Below are positions 15,457 to 26,822 of a DNA stretch of 40,141 nucleotides, in pieces. The notes under the pieces are model-generated. The model saw only the letters and a program-made list of their open reading frames with translations, was not told where the DNA came from and ran no database searches. The translations under genes and the position numbers were made by a program. How positions within the stretch are numbered: the stretch's first letter is position 1; every line of letters begins with the position of its first letter. Source of the DNA: Paludibacterium sp. (GTDB taxonomy: Bacteria > Pseudomonadota > Gammaproteobacteria > Burkholderiales > Chromobacteriaceae); NCBI RefSeq assembly GCF_019232825.1, contig NZ_JAFAND010000100.1, forward strand, positions 1 through 40,141, in the 5' to 3' direction.

Positions 15457-16401
15457 ATGGCAGCCAACGACGCCTCCTTGCTGGCAACGGTCGATGCCCG
15501 CACCAAACTGGCAGGTTCCAACAAAATGGAGATCCTGCTGTTCTCGCTGGGTACGCGCGAGACGTTCGGCATCAACGTTTTCAAGGTTCGCGAAGTCTCG
15601 CAAACCCCGGCCATTACCAAATCGCCCAACATGCCGATCGGCGTGGTGGGCGTCTTGTCGCTACGCGGCAATATCATCCCGGTGATTTCGCTCGCCAAGT
15701 TCGTTTGCCCGGATAACGCGGCGCGGCGGTTCGACACGATGATCGTGACCGAATTCAACAAGAGCACCCAGGCGTTTCTCGTCGATTCGGTCGACCGTAT
15801 CATCCGCGTCGACTGGGACAAGGTGCGCGCGCCGGACAACATGATGATCACCAGCGCCGCCGTGCAATCGAACCTGATCACGGCGATCACCGAGCTGGAC
15901 GACGGGAAGCTGGTATCGATCCTGGACGTCGAGCAGATCCTGGCCAGCGTGACCGGCGAAGCGCGCGTGCCGGACGTACCGCAGGCACAGCTCGGCACAG
16001 ACCAATACATGTTCTTCACCGACGACTCGGCGGTGGCGCGCAAGGAGATTTCCAGCGTGCTGGAGAAGATGGGGATCAAGTTCCAGCAGGCGACCAACGG
16101 CCGCGAAGCCTGGGAACGCCTTCAGATGTTCGCCTCGCGCAATTGGCCCGAGGGAGAGTCGCTGCACGACTATCTCAAGGTCATTCTGGTCGATGCCGAA
16201 ATGCCGGAAATGGATGGCTACGTGCTGACAAGGCTGATCAAATCCGACCATCGCTTCAACGGCATCCCGGTGATCATGCATTCGTCGCTCTCCTCGAACG
16301 CCAACCGAGCCATGGGTTCGAGCGTCGGGGTGGATGCCTACGTGGCGAAATTCGATCCAGTCGCATTGGCGGAAACTTTGATTCCGTTCTTGCAAAGGTA
16401 A
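15457..16401 (+). CDS. cheV: Chemotaxis coupling/receiver protein CheV (copy 2)
   Basis: Second CheW-receiver fusion, 314 residues, with phosphoacceptor Asp246 in VILVDAEMPEMDGYVLTRL. The CheW half has GVLSLRGNIIPVISLAK and TQAFLVDSVDRIIRVDW. The ribosome site GGAAGGGACAGAAG precedes the ATG. It has diverged most in the linker between the halves and lacks the NRKEV insertion of copy 1, so the two may serve different receptors. A 48-bp gap separates it from cheY. There is no plain CheW in this block, so the CheV pair may supply coupling for the second CheA. Confidence 0.94.
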   Translation: MAANDASLLATVDARTKLAGSNKMEILLFSLGTRETFGINVFKVREVSQTPAITKSPNMPIGVVGVLSLRGNIIPVISLAKFVCPDNAARRFDTMIVTEFNKSTQAFLVDSVDRIIRVDWDKVRAPDNMMITSAAVQSNLITAITELDDGKLVSILDVEQILASVTGEARVPDVPQAQLGTDQYMFFTDDSAVARKEISSVLEKMGIKFQQATNGREAWERLQMFASRNWPEGESLHDYLKVILVDAEMPEMDGYVLTRLIKSDHRFNGIPVIMHSSLSSNANRAMGSSVGVDAYVAKFDPVALAETLIPFLQR

Positions 16402-16449
16402 TGGTTTAGAATAGTCCTTTTGGATTAAATAATTTCGGGATGTATCTTG

Positions 16450-16839
16450 ATGCCAGACAAGAATATGCGCTTCCTCGTGGTGGACGATTTCTCCACGATG
16501 CGCCGGATTGTACGCAATCTGCTGAAAGAACTCGGCTTCACCAACGTGGATGAAGCCGAGGACGGTCAGGTCGCGTTGCACAAGCTCAAGACCCAGCACT
16601 ACGACTTCGTAGTGTCTGACTGGAACATGCCCAATATGACCGGTATTGAGCTTTTGAAAGCGGTTCGGTCCGAGCCCACACTCAAGGGCCTGCCGTTCAT
16701 GATGATTACCGCCGAAGCCAAGCGGGAAAACATCATAGAAGCGGCCATGGCAGGCGCCAGCGGTTACATCGTCAAGCCTTTCACCGCGGCGACACTGGAA
16801 GAGAAGATGAACAAGATCTTCCAGGCCATGAATAAATAA
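16450..16839 (+). CDS. cheY: Response regulator CheY (operon 2, E. coli-like)
   Basis: Receiver-only protein of 129 residues starting at the ATG at 16450; a TTG at 16447 is also in frame but less likely. Phosphoacceptor Asp57 lies in [17 protein letters not shown], with [16 protein letters not shown] before it, [11 protein letters not shown] for the switch region and [14 protein letters not shown]. It is much closer to E. coli CheY than the copy at 10.1-10.5 kb, and is the better candidate for the flagellar switch-binding protein. It is followed 38 bp later by cheZ, its expected phosphatase, and then by the second cheA. Confidence 0.96.
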   Translation: MPDKNMRFLVVDDFSTMRRIVRNLLKELGFTNVDEAEDGQVALHKLKTQHYDFVVSDWNMPNMTGIELLKAVRSEPTLKGLPFMMITAEAKRENIIEAAMAGASGYIVKPFTAATLEEKMNKIFQAMNK

Positions 16840-16877
16840 AACGGACCCGCCAGGGGCCTGCATCAGGAGGAATGATC

Positions 16878-17672
16878 GTGCCGGATCACATCTTGGAAAA
16901 CGGCGACTCGCCGGAGCTCGAAGCGCTCTTCGACTCCATTTCGCACCAAACGCTGGACAGTATTGAACCCGCGCAAACCGCGCCCGCCGCGGTCGCGCCC
17001 GAAGCCCCCGCGGCGGCGGAAGCAGCCATCGTCCCGCAAGCGCTGGTGACCGACCCAAGCCAGGTCGATCCGGCGATCATGTACGAACAGATCGGCCAAT
17101 TGACGCGCAAGCTGCACGATGCCATGCAGTCGATGGGCTACGACAAGTCGCTGGAAAGCATGGTCGACGTGATTCCTGACGCCAAGGACCGTCTGACCTA
17201 CATCGCCACCCTGACCGAGAGCGCCGCCGAGCGCGTGCTCAACGCCACCGACGTGGCCAAGCCGATTCAGGACACGCTGGAGAAAAATGCCGAGGCGCTC
17301 AGCAAGCGCTGGGACATGCTGTTCGCCAACCAGATGTCGGTCGGCGATTTCAAGCAGCTGGCGCAGGAAACCCGCGGCTTCCTCGCGGGCGTGCCCGAGC
17401 AGACCCAGGCCACCAGCACCCAGCTATTGGAAATCGTCATGGCGCAGGATTTCCAGGATCTGACCGGCCAGGTCATCAAGAAGATGATGGATATGTTCAA
17501 GGGTATCGAGCACGAGCTGGTATCGTTCCTGATCGCCTACTCGCCAACCCTGAAGAAAGTGGATGTCGACACCAGCCTGCTCAACGGGCCGGTGGTCAAC
17601 CCGGAAGGTCGCTCTGATGTGGTGACCAGTCAGCAGCAGGTCGACGACCTGCTGGAAAGCCTGGGATTCTAA
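16878..17672 (+). CDS. cheZ: CheY-P phosphatase CheZ
   Basis: Speeds dephosphorylation of CheY-P. I prefer the GTG at 16878 (MPDHILENGD, 264 residues): AGGAGG at 16865-16870 is seven bases upstream, whereas an in-frame ATG at 16872 is only one base away. The long helical hairpin holds the catalytic helix AQDFQDLTGQVIKKM, with Asp194 and Gln198 matching the known Asp and Gln of E. coli CheZ. The C-terminal CheY-binding peptide QQQVDDLLESLGF is intact. An Ala/Pro-rich stretch lies near residues 32-55. It sits between cheY and the second cheA. Confidence 0.95.
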   Translation: MPDHILENGDSPELEALFDSISHQTLDSIEPAQTAPAAVAPEAPAAAEAAIVPQALVTDPSQVDPAIMYEQIGQLTRKLHDAMQSMGYDKSLESMVDVIPDAKDRLTYIATLTESAAERVLNATDVAKPIQDTLEKNAEALSKRWDMLFANQMSVGDFKQLAQETRGFLAGVPEQTQATSTQLLEIVMAQDFQDLTGQVIKKMMDMFKGIEHELVSFLIAYSPTLKKVDVDTSLLNGPVVNPEGRSDVVTSQQQVDDLLESLGF

Positions 17673-17704
17673 CAAAGTCGTGAGTCTTAGTACGAGGTGT
17701 CACC

Positions 17705-19606
17705 ATGAGTGAATTCGGCGGAATGGAAGAGCTGCTGCAGGACTTTCTGATGGAGTCGAACGACCTGCTATCGGATGTCGACAACAAGTTGGTCGAACTG
17801 GAAAAGCGCCCGGACGACACCGCTTTGTTGAACGACATCTTCCGGGGGTTCCATACCATCAAGGGCGGGGCCGGCTTTCTCAACGTGAACCCGATGGTCA
17901 CGCTGTGCCACCGCACGGAAAACCTGTTCGACAAACTGCGTAACCGCGAGTTGAGCCTGTCGCCCGAAGTGATGGACGTGATTCTCAACGCGACCAGCGT
18001 CGTACAGGAAATGTTCGGCACCCTCGGACAAGGATTGATGCCCCAGCCGGCCGACGCGGGCCTGCTGGCCGCGCTGGACGCGGTACTGGCGGGCGAGAGC
18101 CCCGTCAGCGTCGCAGCGCCCGCCCCCGCCCCCGCCGAACCCGCGGCCGCACCGGCGGAAGGCGGTCCGGACTGGAACGCGCTGCATCAGAGCGTCACCG
18201 GGGCAAGCCCGGCCCCGGCCGCTGCGCCGGCGCCAGAGCCTGCCGCGGTCCAACCGGCCCCAGCCCCGGCACCGGCCCCGGCACCTACTGCCGTCGCTCC
18301 GGCACCGGCCGCGCCGGTCGCCGCCGTGCCGCCGCCCTCGCCGGCCAAAACCCAGCCGACCGTGGCGCAGGCCAAAGCCGGCGGCAATGTCAGCGGCCCG
18401 CAGGAAAACACCATCCGCATCGACACCGTGCGCCTGGACATGGTGCTCAACCTGTCCGGCGAAATCGGGCTGACCAAAAACCGCCTGACCACGTTGCGAA
18501 CGGAAATCCTGCAAGGCAATCACGACACCAACACCCTGCGCTCGCTCGACGAATCGATCAGCCAGCTCGACCTGTTGGTCGGCGACCTGCAAAACGCGGT
18601 CATGAAGACGCGCATGCAGCCGATCGGGCGTCTATTCCAGAAATACCCGCGCTTGGCGCGCGACCTGGCCCGCCAGTTGGGCAAGGAAGTCGAGCTGGTG
18701 CTCTCCGGTGAGGAGACCGAGCTCGACAAGACCATGATCGAGGATCTGAACGATCCGCTGGTGCACTTGGTGCGCAATTCGGTCGATCATGGCGCCGAAC
18801 TGCCCAACGAACGGATCGCCGCCGGCAAGAAGCCGCAGGCTACCGTGCAGTTGACCGCGGAGCAGGTCGGCGATCACATCCTGATCGAGATCACCGACGA
18901 CGGCCGCGGCATGAACGCCGATGCCCTGCGGCGCAAGGCCATCGAAAAGGGTCTGATCGATCCGGAAACGGCCAACTCGCTCGACGAGAAGCAGTGTCTG
19001 CAGTTGATCTTCCTGCCGGGCTTCTCGACCAAGGATCAGATCTCCAGCGTCTCCGGGCGCGGTGTGGGCATGGACGTGGTCCGTACCAACATCCAGAAGC
19101 TCAACGGCCGCATCGATATCAGCTCGGTGCCGGGCGAAGGCACGCGCATGAGCATTTCGCTGCCGCTGACCCTGGCGATCCTGCCGGTGCTGGTGGTGCG
19201 CGTCTGCAACCAGGCGTTTGCCGTGCCGCTGGCCATGGTGCGCGAGATCATCACCATCGATCCGGACGCCATCCAGGAAGTATCGGGCAAGCCCACCATC
19301 GTGGTGCGCGACGAAATCCTGCCGCTGAAGACGCTGGCCGGCCTCTTGGGCTGGGAGCCGACGCAGAAGCCATGCTTTGGCGTGCTGATGCAATCGGCGG
19401 AAAAGGCCTTCATCCTGGCGATCGATTCGTTCGTCGGCCGTGACGACGTGGTGATCAAGCCGCTGCAGAATATCCGCCCCAAAGGCGTGGCGGGCGCCAC
19501 GCTCTCCGGCGACGGTTCGGTGGTCCTCGTACTGGACATGGAGGACCTCCTCGCCGCCAACGATGCCGGCGGCGGTACCAGAATGTCCGAATTGATAACC
19601 GTATAA
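17705..19606 (+). CDS. cheA: Chemotaxis histidine kinase CheA (operon 2)
   Basis: A second CheA of 633 residues behind a GAGGTGTCACC ribosome site. P1 carries the phospho-His50 in GFHTIKGGAGFLN. Residues ~140-230 are an extreme Ala/Pro linker with no folded P2 domain, unlike the CheA of the other block. P3 begins at NTIRIDTVRLDMVLNLSGE; P4 has HLVRNSVDHG, TDDGRGM and GRGVGMDVVRTN; P5 is CheW-like. Loss of P2 means slower or differently targeted phosphotransfer to CheY. It is followed six bases later by the EAL-HDOD gene, so the two are co-transcribed. The orphan-like set (CheV, CheV, CheY, CheZ, CheA) has no receptor in this block. Confidence 0.95.
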   Translation: MSEFGGMEELLQDFLMESNDLLSDVDNKLVELEKRPDDTALLNDIFRGFHTIKGGAGFLNVNPMVTLCHRTENLFDKLRNRELSLSPEVMDVILNATSVVQEMFGTLGQGLMPQPADAGLLAALDAVLAGESPVSVAAPAPAPAEPAAAPAEGGPDWNALHQSVTGASPAPAAAPAPEPAAVQPAPAPAPAPAPTAVAPAPAAPVAAVPPPSPAKTQPTVAQAKAGGNVSGPQENTIRIDTVRLDMVLNLSGEIGLTKNRLTTLRTEILQGNHDTNTLRSLDESISQLDLLVGDLQNAVMKTRMQPIGRLFQKYPRLARDLARQLGKEVELVLSGEETELDKTMIEDLNDPLVHLVRNSVDHGAELPNERIAAGKKPQATVQLTAEQVGDHILIEITDDGRGMNADALRRKAIEKGLIDPETANSLDEKQCLQLIFLPGFSTKDQISSVSGRGVGMDVVRTNIQKLNGRIDISSVPGEGTRMSISLPLTLAILPVLVVRVCNQAFAVPLAMVREIITIDPDAIQEVSGKPTIVVRDEILPLKTLAGLLGWEPTQKPCFGVLMQSAEKAFILAIDSFVGRDDVVIKPLQNIRPKGVAGATLSGDGSVVLVLDMEDLLAANDAGGGTRMSELITV

Positions 19607-19612
19607 GCAGGC

Positions 19613-20836
19613 ATGACAACAAAGAACGCATTCATTGGCAGACAACCCGTCTTGAATCGAAATCAGCAGCTCATAGGTTATGAGCTGCTTTTTCGTCCTA
19701 CAGCACAAGCGGACGCCGCCGGCCCCACCGCGGTTCTCGCGGCCGACACGCAGGTCCTGGTCAATACCTTGAACCACATGGGCACGAGTTGGCTGGTCGG
19801 CAACAAGCTGGCATTCATCAACGTCGGCGAAGAGATGCTGACCAGCGATTTCCTCGAACTCTTGCCGCCACGGCGCATCATCCTGGAGATCGCGCCGGAT
19901 ATCGCACTGAGCGCCGAGCTGCAATCGCGCGTGCGCCACTTGCGCTCGATGGGTTTCAACATCGCGTTGGACAAATTCCATTTCGACGCGCCGTCCGCGG
20001 CCTTCCTGGAACAAGCGAGCTACGTCAAGCTCGACACGCAGGATACCGAACAGAAGGCCTTTGAGCTGAGCGCCGCGCGGCTGCGCAGTTTCCCGGTCAG
20101 CCGCATCGCCGAGCGCGTCGAAACGCGCGAACAGTTTCACCTGTGTCAGAACCTGGGGTTCGACGGCTACCAAGGCTTCTACTTCGCCCGGCCGGAGACC
20201 CTGTCGGCCAAGGTGATCAACGCCACCTTCGCCAACACGCTGACGCTGCTCAATCTGCTGCGCCAGGACGCCGACATCCACACGCTGGAAGACGTCCTCA
20301 AACGCGACGTGGCGCTGTCCTACAAACTGCTGCGCTACGTCAACTCGGCCGCCGCGGGGCTCAACACCACCATCTCCTCGTTCGCCCATGCCGTCACCGT
20401 GCTGGGGTACAAGAAGCTGTACCGTTGGCTGACCTTGCTGTTGATCACCGCCGGCGACGGCGATAGCGTGCCGCCGGCACTGCAGAAAACCGTGGTGACG
20501 CGCGGACGTTTGATGGAACTCTTGGGCCAGAGCAAGAATTTCTCACCGGAAAACTGCGACAACCTGTTCATCACCGGCATGTTCAGCCTGCTCGACGTCC
20601 TGTTCGACATGCCGATGGACCAAGTGATCGAGCATATGCACCTGCCCGAGGCCATCCAGTCGGCGCTGCTCGGCAAGGAAAGCATGTACACGCCGTATCT
20701 GCAGCTCGCACAGGCCTGCGAGCGCTTGTCGCTCGACGGCGTGCCGGAACGTTGCGCCGAACTGGGCTTGGACAGCGAAGCATTCAACCAGGCGCACACC
20801 TCCGCGCTGGCCTGGGTCGAGGGCCTCGGCTTATAA
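19613..20836 (+). CDS. EAL-HDOD protein, probably inactive as a phosphodiesterase
   Basis: The 407-residue protein has an N-terminal EAL-type barrel and a C-terminal HDOD domain (about 200-400), the YuxH/CdgJ architecture; CdgJ affects motility in Vibrio. The EAL site is degenerate: YELLFRP replaces the EAL/EVLxR motif, and LDKF replaces the catalytic DDFG, so c-di-GMP hydrolysis is unlikely, though binding may remain. HDOD features such as ILLEIA-like and LKLLRYVNSAA-type strings are present (YKLLRYVNSAAAGLNTTISS). It starts six bases after cheA and is therefore probably part of the chemotaxis operon, linking second-messenger signals to motility. Confidence 0.9.
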   Translation: MTTKNAFIGRQPVLNRNQQLIGYELLFRPTAQADAAGPTAVLAADTQVLVNTLNHMGTSWLVGNKLAFINVGEEMLTSDFLELLPPRRIILEIAPDIALSAELQSRVRHLRSMGFNIALDKFHFDAPSAAFLEQASYVKLDTQDTEQKAFELSAARLRSFPVSRIAERVETREQFHLCQNLGFDGYQGFYFARPETLSAKVINATFANTLTLLNLLRQDADIHTLEDVLKRDVALSYKLLRYVNSAAAGLNTTISSFAHAVTVLGYKKLYRWLTLLLITAGDGDSVPPALQKTVVTRGRLMELLGQSKNFSPENCDNLFITGMFSLLDVLFDMPMDQVIEHMHLPEAIQSALLGKESMYTPYLQLAQACERLSLDGVPERCAELGLDSEAFNQAHTSALAWVEGLGL

Positions 20837-20867
20837 TGCGCGGTCTTGATTCGACGCGATTTTTCTC

Positions 20868-21542
20868 ATGAACTGCCTGGCCATCGACACTTCCACCGAT
20901 TTCCTGTCCCTCGCACTGCAATGGCAAGGGCAACAGGCGGTGCTGCACGAGCCGGCGGGCCAGGCGCACGCCGAACGCGCCTTACCGGGCGTGCGCCGGC
21001 TGCTCGACGAGATGGGCGTGCGTCTCGCGCAATTGGATTCGGTGGTGTTCGGCCAGGGCCCCGGGTCGTTCACCGGCCTACGCATCGCCTGCGGCTTGGC
21101 GCAGGGGCTCGCGTTCTCCGCCGGACTGCCGGTGATCGCCATCCCCACGCTCGACGCCATGGCGGAGCAAAAAAAGGGCCGCGTCCTGGTCTGCCTGGAC
21201 GCGCGCATGCAGCAGGTCTACTGCGCCGGCTACGATACCGAGCACTGGCAGCGGCTGACGCCGATCATGCTGCGGGACCCGCAGGATGTCGTGTTGCCGG
21301 AGGCCGCCTCCGGCTGGATCGGCATCGGTTCGGGCTTCCGCCAATACCCGTCATCGCTGACCGAGCGGCTGGCGCCGGCGCTCATCGACGTCGACGACGG
21401 CATCGTTCCAAACGCGACAAGCCTGATCCGCCTGGCCGAAAGCGGCCGCTACGCCGCAGGCCACCCGCGCGACGCCGGACTCCTGTACGTGCGCGACAAA
21501 GTCGCGCTGACGAGCCAAGAGCAACAGGCGCGGCGCCAATGA
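20868..21542 (+). CDS. tsaB: tRNA threonylcarbamoyladenosine biosynthesis protein TsaB
   Basis: Partner of TsaD/TsaE in making the t6A37 modification of tRNAs. The 224 residues start MNCLAIDTSTDFLSLAL and include the conserved FGQGPGSFTGLRIACGLAQG and CLDARMQQVYCA. The length matches proteobacterial TsaB. The ATG lies 31 bp after the EAL-HDOD stop; a TATAAT hexamer overlaps that stop codon (20831-20836), a plausible -10 for this operon, though no good -35 is visible. The stop overlaps the rimI start (ATGA). Confidence 0.94.
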   Translation: MNCLAIDTSTDFLSLALQWQGQQAVLHEPAGQAHAERALPGVRRLLDEMGVRLAQLDSVVFGQGPGSFTGLRIACGLAQGLAFSAGLPVIAIPTLDAMAEQKKGRVLVCLDARMQQVYCAGYDTEHWQRLTPIMLRDPQDVVLPEAASGWIGIGSGFRQYPSSLTERLAPALIDVDDGIVPNATSLIRLAESGRYAAGHPRDAGLLYVRDKVALTSQEQQARRQ

Positions 21543-21979
21543 TCGATTTTCGCGCAGGCACGCCAGAGGACGCCGAGGCCATGGCGGCGCTGGAAGCGCG
21601 GGCCGTGCCGCACGCCTGGCGCGCCGGACAATACCGCGACTCGCTGCAGGCAGGCCATCTTTGCCTGGTCGTGACGCAAAATGGCGTATTGGCCGGCCAG
21701 GCGCTGGCCATGATGGCGCTCGACGAAGCCGAAATTCTCAATCTGGCGATCACGCCGGAGCTGCAAGGCCAGGGCCTGGGATTTGCGCTATTGGCGGCCA
21801 TACTGACGCAATTGCGTGCGCTGGGTGCGCATCGCGTTTTTTTGGAAGTACGCGAAAGCAATCAACCCGCCCGACGTCTCTATCAGCGTACGGGCTTCGT
21901 CGAAACCGGCCTGCGCAAGCATTACTATCCAGCGGCCCAAGGCCGTGAGCATGCCATTTTGATGGAGATGTCACTGTGA
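21539..21979 (+). CDS. rimI: Ribosomal protein S18-alanine N-acetyltransferase RimI
   Basis: GNAT-family enzyme acetylating the N-terminal alanine of S18. The open frame extends far upstream, but the true start is the ATG at 21539, which overlaps the tsaB stop by four bases; this gives 146 residues. Motif A is LAITPELQGQGLGFALL for acetyl-CoA binding, and the C-terminal RRLYQRTGFVETG supplies the usual Tyr. tsaB-rimI adjacency is conserved in proteobacteria. Its stop overlaps the start of the next gene (GTGA). Confidence 0.92.
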   Translation: MIDFRAGTPEDAEAMAALEARAVPHAWRAGQYRDSLQAGHLCLVVTQNGVLAGQALAMMALDEAEILNLAITPELQGQGLGFALLAAILTQLRALGAHRVFLEVRESNQPARRLYQRTGFVETGLRKHYYPAAQGREHAILMEMSL

Positions 21980-22800
21980 GCCGCCTCTCCACCCTGATCG
22001 ACATCATGGGACTCGGCCCCGTCTGGCAAGCACGGGATGCCCGGCTCGTGGCCCACCCCGTGCCGAGCTGGCTCGCCGCCCCCGAGACAGCCTCCCCGGC
22101 GGCCGAGACGGTGACGGCAGAGCCCGTTGAGGCGCCCATGGGCGTGCCGTCGCAGGAAGCCCTCGTCTCCGTCGCTTCCGAGCCGATCGCGCCTCGCGAG
22201 GCAGCGGTCGCTCCGGCCGCGGCCGCACCGATGACGGCGGACGCCTTGCCTAGCTGGGAGGCGCTCGAACAAGCCGTGCAGACCTGCGAGGGCTGCCGCC
22301 TGTGCACGACCCGCACACAAGCGGTGTTCGGCCGCGGCAACCGCCACGCGCGTTGGCTGATCGTGGGCGAAGCGCCCGGCGAGCAAGAGGACCGTCAAGG
22401 CCTGCCTTTCGTCGGCCGCGCGGGCAAGCTGCTCGACAATCTACTCGCCGCTGCCGGCCTATCCCCGCAGGACGACGTCTTCATCGCCAACGTGCTGAAG
22501 TGCCGCCCGCCGGGCAACCGCAATCCCGCCGGCGACGAAATCGCCGCCTGCCAAAATTACTTGCTGCAGCAAATCGCGCACATCCAACCGGACATCATCG
22601 TGGCGCTGGGCCGCTTCGCCGCGCAGACGCTATTGCAGACCGAGTCGAGCATCAGCCGCTTGCGCGGCCGCGCGCACGACTTCCAAGGCCACCCGCTGAT
22701 CGTCAGCTATCACCCGGCCTATCTGCTGCGCAATCCGCCCGACAAGGCCAAAGCCTGGCAGGACTGGGTGCTGGCGAAAAAGACGCTCGCGGCCCGCTAG
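21976..22800 (+). CDS. Family 4 uracil-DNA glycosylase (iron-sulphur type)
   Basis: Removes uracil from DNA. The start is GTG at 21976, overlapping the rimI stop. The first ~90 residues are an Ala/Pro/Glu-rich linker of low complexity. The catalytic domain has CEGCRLC (Cys104 and Cys107), GEAPGEQEDRQGLPFVGRAG, NVLKCRPPGNRNP (Cys176) and AACQNYL (Cys192); these four cysteines fit the 4Fe-4S site of the family. A second uracil-binding motif SYHPAYLLRNP follows. It is also described as an SPO1 DNA-polymerase-related protein. Co-transcription with tsaB-rimI is expected; a strong terminator lies 150 bp downstream. Confidence 0.92.
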   Translation: MSRLSTLIDIMGLGPVWQARDARLVAHPVPSWLAAPETASPAAETVTAEPVEAPMGVPSQEALVSVASEPIAPREAAVAPAAAAPMTADALPSWEALEQAVQTCEGCRLCTTRTQAVFGRGNRHARWLIVGEAPGEQEDRQGLPFVGRAGKLLDNLLAAAGLSPQDDVFIANVLKCRPPGNRNPAGDEIAACQNYLLQQIAHIQPDIIVALGRFAAQTLLQTESSISRLRGRAHDFQGHPLIVSYHPAYLLRNPPDKAKAWQDWVLAKKTLAAR

Positions 22801-22952
22801 CGCGTGTCCTCAGGTGTTTGGCGCAATGCCGCGCGTCGCGCGTCGATTGCGCCCTGCCCAACGGGGCACGCTTTCTCGTAGAGCGCACTCGCCGAAGGCA
22901 GTGCGCCACCCTCTCATGACGATGCGCGGTCAGCTTGCCGTATGGATAAAAC

Positions 22953-22984
22953 AAAAAACCCTTCGGTTGTCCGAAGGGTTTTTT
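22953..22984. terminator. Bidirectional intrinsic terminator between udg and rpmG
   Basis: A perfect 14-bp stem including A/T runs on both sides (AAAAAACCCTTCGG, loop TTGT, then its complement) gives a U-tract in both directions. It ends the plus-strand tsaB-rimI-udg transcript and the minus-strand rpmB-rpmG transcript. Confidence 0.92.
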
Positions 22985-23011
22985 GTGTGTGCCACGTCAC
23001 CGGAGCCAGGC

Positions 23012-23167
23012 TTATTTCAGCTTGGTTTCCTTGTACAGAACATGCTTGCGGGCAACGGGATCGTACTTCTTGATCTCCATTTTTTCCGGCATGGTGCGCT
23101 TGTTCTTGGACGTGGTGTAGAAGTGGCCGGTGCCGGCAGTCGATTCCAGCTTAATCTTATCGCGCAT
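23012..23167 (-). CDS. rpmG: 50S ribosomal protein L33
   Basis: A 51-residue protein read from the minus strand, beginning [19 protein letters not shown] and ending [17 protein letters not shown], which is diagnostic of proteobacterial L33. It lacks the paired cysteines of the zinc-binding form, as is usual in this group. It lies 35 bp downstream of rpmB in the standard rpmB-rpmG operon and just before a strong terminator. It is short, so length-based gene calling may miss it. Confidence 0.97.
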   Translation of the reverse strand: MRDKIKLESTAGTGHFYTTSKNKRTMPEKMEIKKYDPVARKHVLYKETKLK

Positions 23168-23202
23168 GGTATACCTCAGTCGCTATCCGTGTTATCGCTG
23201 AA

Positions 23203-23436
23203 TCAGATCTCGCCGCGAGCGCGCAGATCGGCCAGGACAGCATCAATGCCCAGCTTGTCGATGGTGCGCAGCGCAGCATTGGAGATGCGCAGGCGAATCC
23301 AGCGGTTTTCGCTCTCTACCCAGAACTTGCGATATTGCAGGTTCGGCAGAAAACGACGTTTCGTTTTATTGTTGGCGTGGGAAACGTTGTTCCCGGTCAT
23401 CGGACGCTTGCCGGTGACTTTGCAAACACGCGCCAT
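23203..23436 (-). CDS. rpmB: 50S ribosomal protein L28
   Basis: A 77-residue L28 starting [20 protein letters not shown] and including [14 protein letters not shown]. Length and sequence are typical. It has a single Cys5 and no zinc-ribbon cysteines. It is the first gene of the rpmB-rpmG operon, with a good promoter about 30 bp upstream on the minus strand. Confidence 0.97.
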   Translation of the reverse strand: MARVCKVTGKRPMTGNNVSHANNKTKRRFLPNLQYRKFWVESENRWIRLRISNAALRTIDKLGIDAVLADLRARGEI

Positions 23437-23465
23437 GTTGAACTCCCAAAACCGGTAAAACTGGC

Positions 23466-23495
23466 TTTATACCACAAAAAATGCGTTATATTCAA
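23466..23495 (-). promoter_or_regulatory. Sigma-70 promoter for rpmB-rpmG
   Basis: On the minus strand, TTGAAT (23495-23490) and TATAAA (23471-23466) are separated by 18 bases. This is close to consensus and sits 30 bp before the rpmB ATG, implying a short leader. The rest of 23437-23733 must also hold the pyrG promoter; I see no strong match for it. Confidence 0.6.
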
Positions 23496-23703
23496 GCCAG
23501 TGCACGCCTGTGCCCAACATTTCGGGGCAATGCGGCGTCGCGTTAATGATGTGAATGAACGTCGCAGTATGCCGCAAATCTGGTTTCGCGTCGAATTTTC
23601 TTAGAGGGAAACGCGGCAAGTGTCGCATTGGGAAAGATTTTTCTGACCGTCACGCGACAACAGAGGGGGAAGGCGGTTCAAATCGGAGCCGCTTTCAGGG
23701 TAG

Positions 23704-25374
<1,671 letters not shown>

Positions 25375-25386
25375 GGATAATATGGG

Positions 25387-25414
25387 GGCCGCCCCGGCCA
25401 TGGCCGAGGCGGCC
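25387..25414. repeat. 28-bp near-perfect palindrome after pyrG
   Basis: GGCCGCC, one mismatched pair, and CGGCCA meet their complements to form a 13-bp stem with no loop, beginning 13 bp after the pyrG stop. No U-tract follows, so it is not a standard intrinsic terminator; it could stabilise the 3' end of the transcript. The remaining gap to eno (25415-25526) shows no gene. Confidence 0.5.
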
Positions 25415-25496
25415 GCGCCAAACCGTTCCGACACCGGAGCCGACGCGCTGATTTTTGTTTTGCCGTTTTGCAGGACCGCTCCTTAGGGAGCAATAA

Positions 25497-26810
<1,314 letters not shown>

Positions 26811-26822
26811 TATAAATAAAAT

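Noticed and set aside
18632-20389. A 585-codon open frame antisense to cheA and the EAL-HDOD gene
   Set aside because: Low-information Arg/Val/Asp-rich translation with no family features; the opposite strand is clearly coding.
20846-21538. Upstream in-frame extension of rimI
   Set aside because: Antiparallel in character to tsaB (out of frame, Arg/Gly/Ala-rich); the RimI homology starts exactly at the overlapping ATG at 21539.
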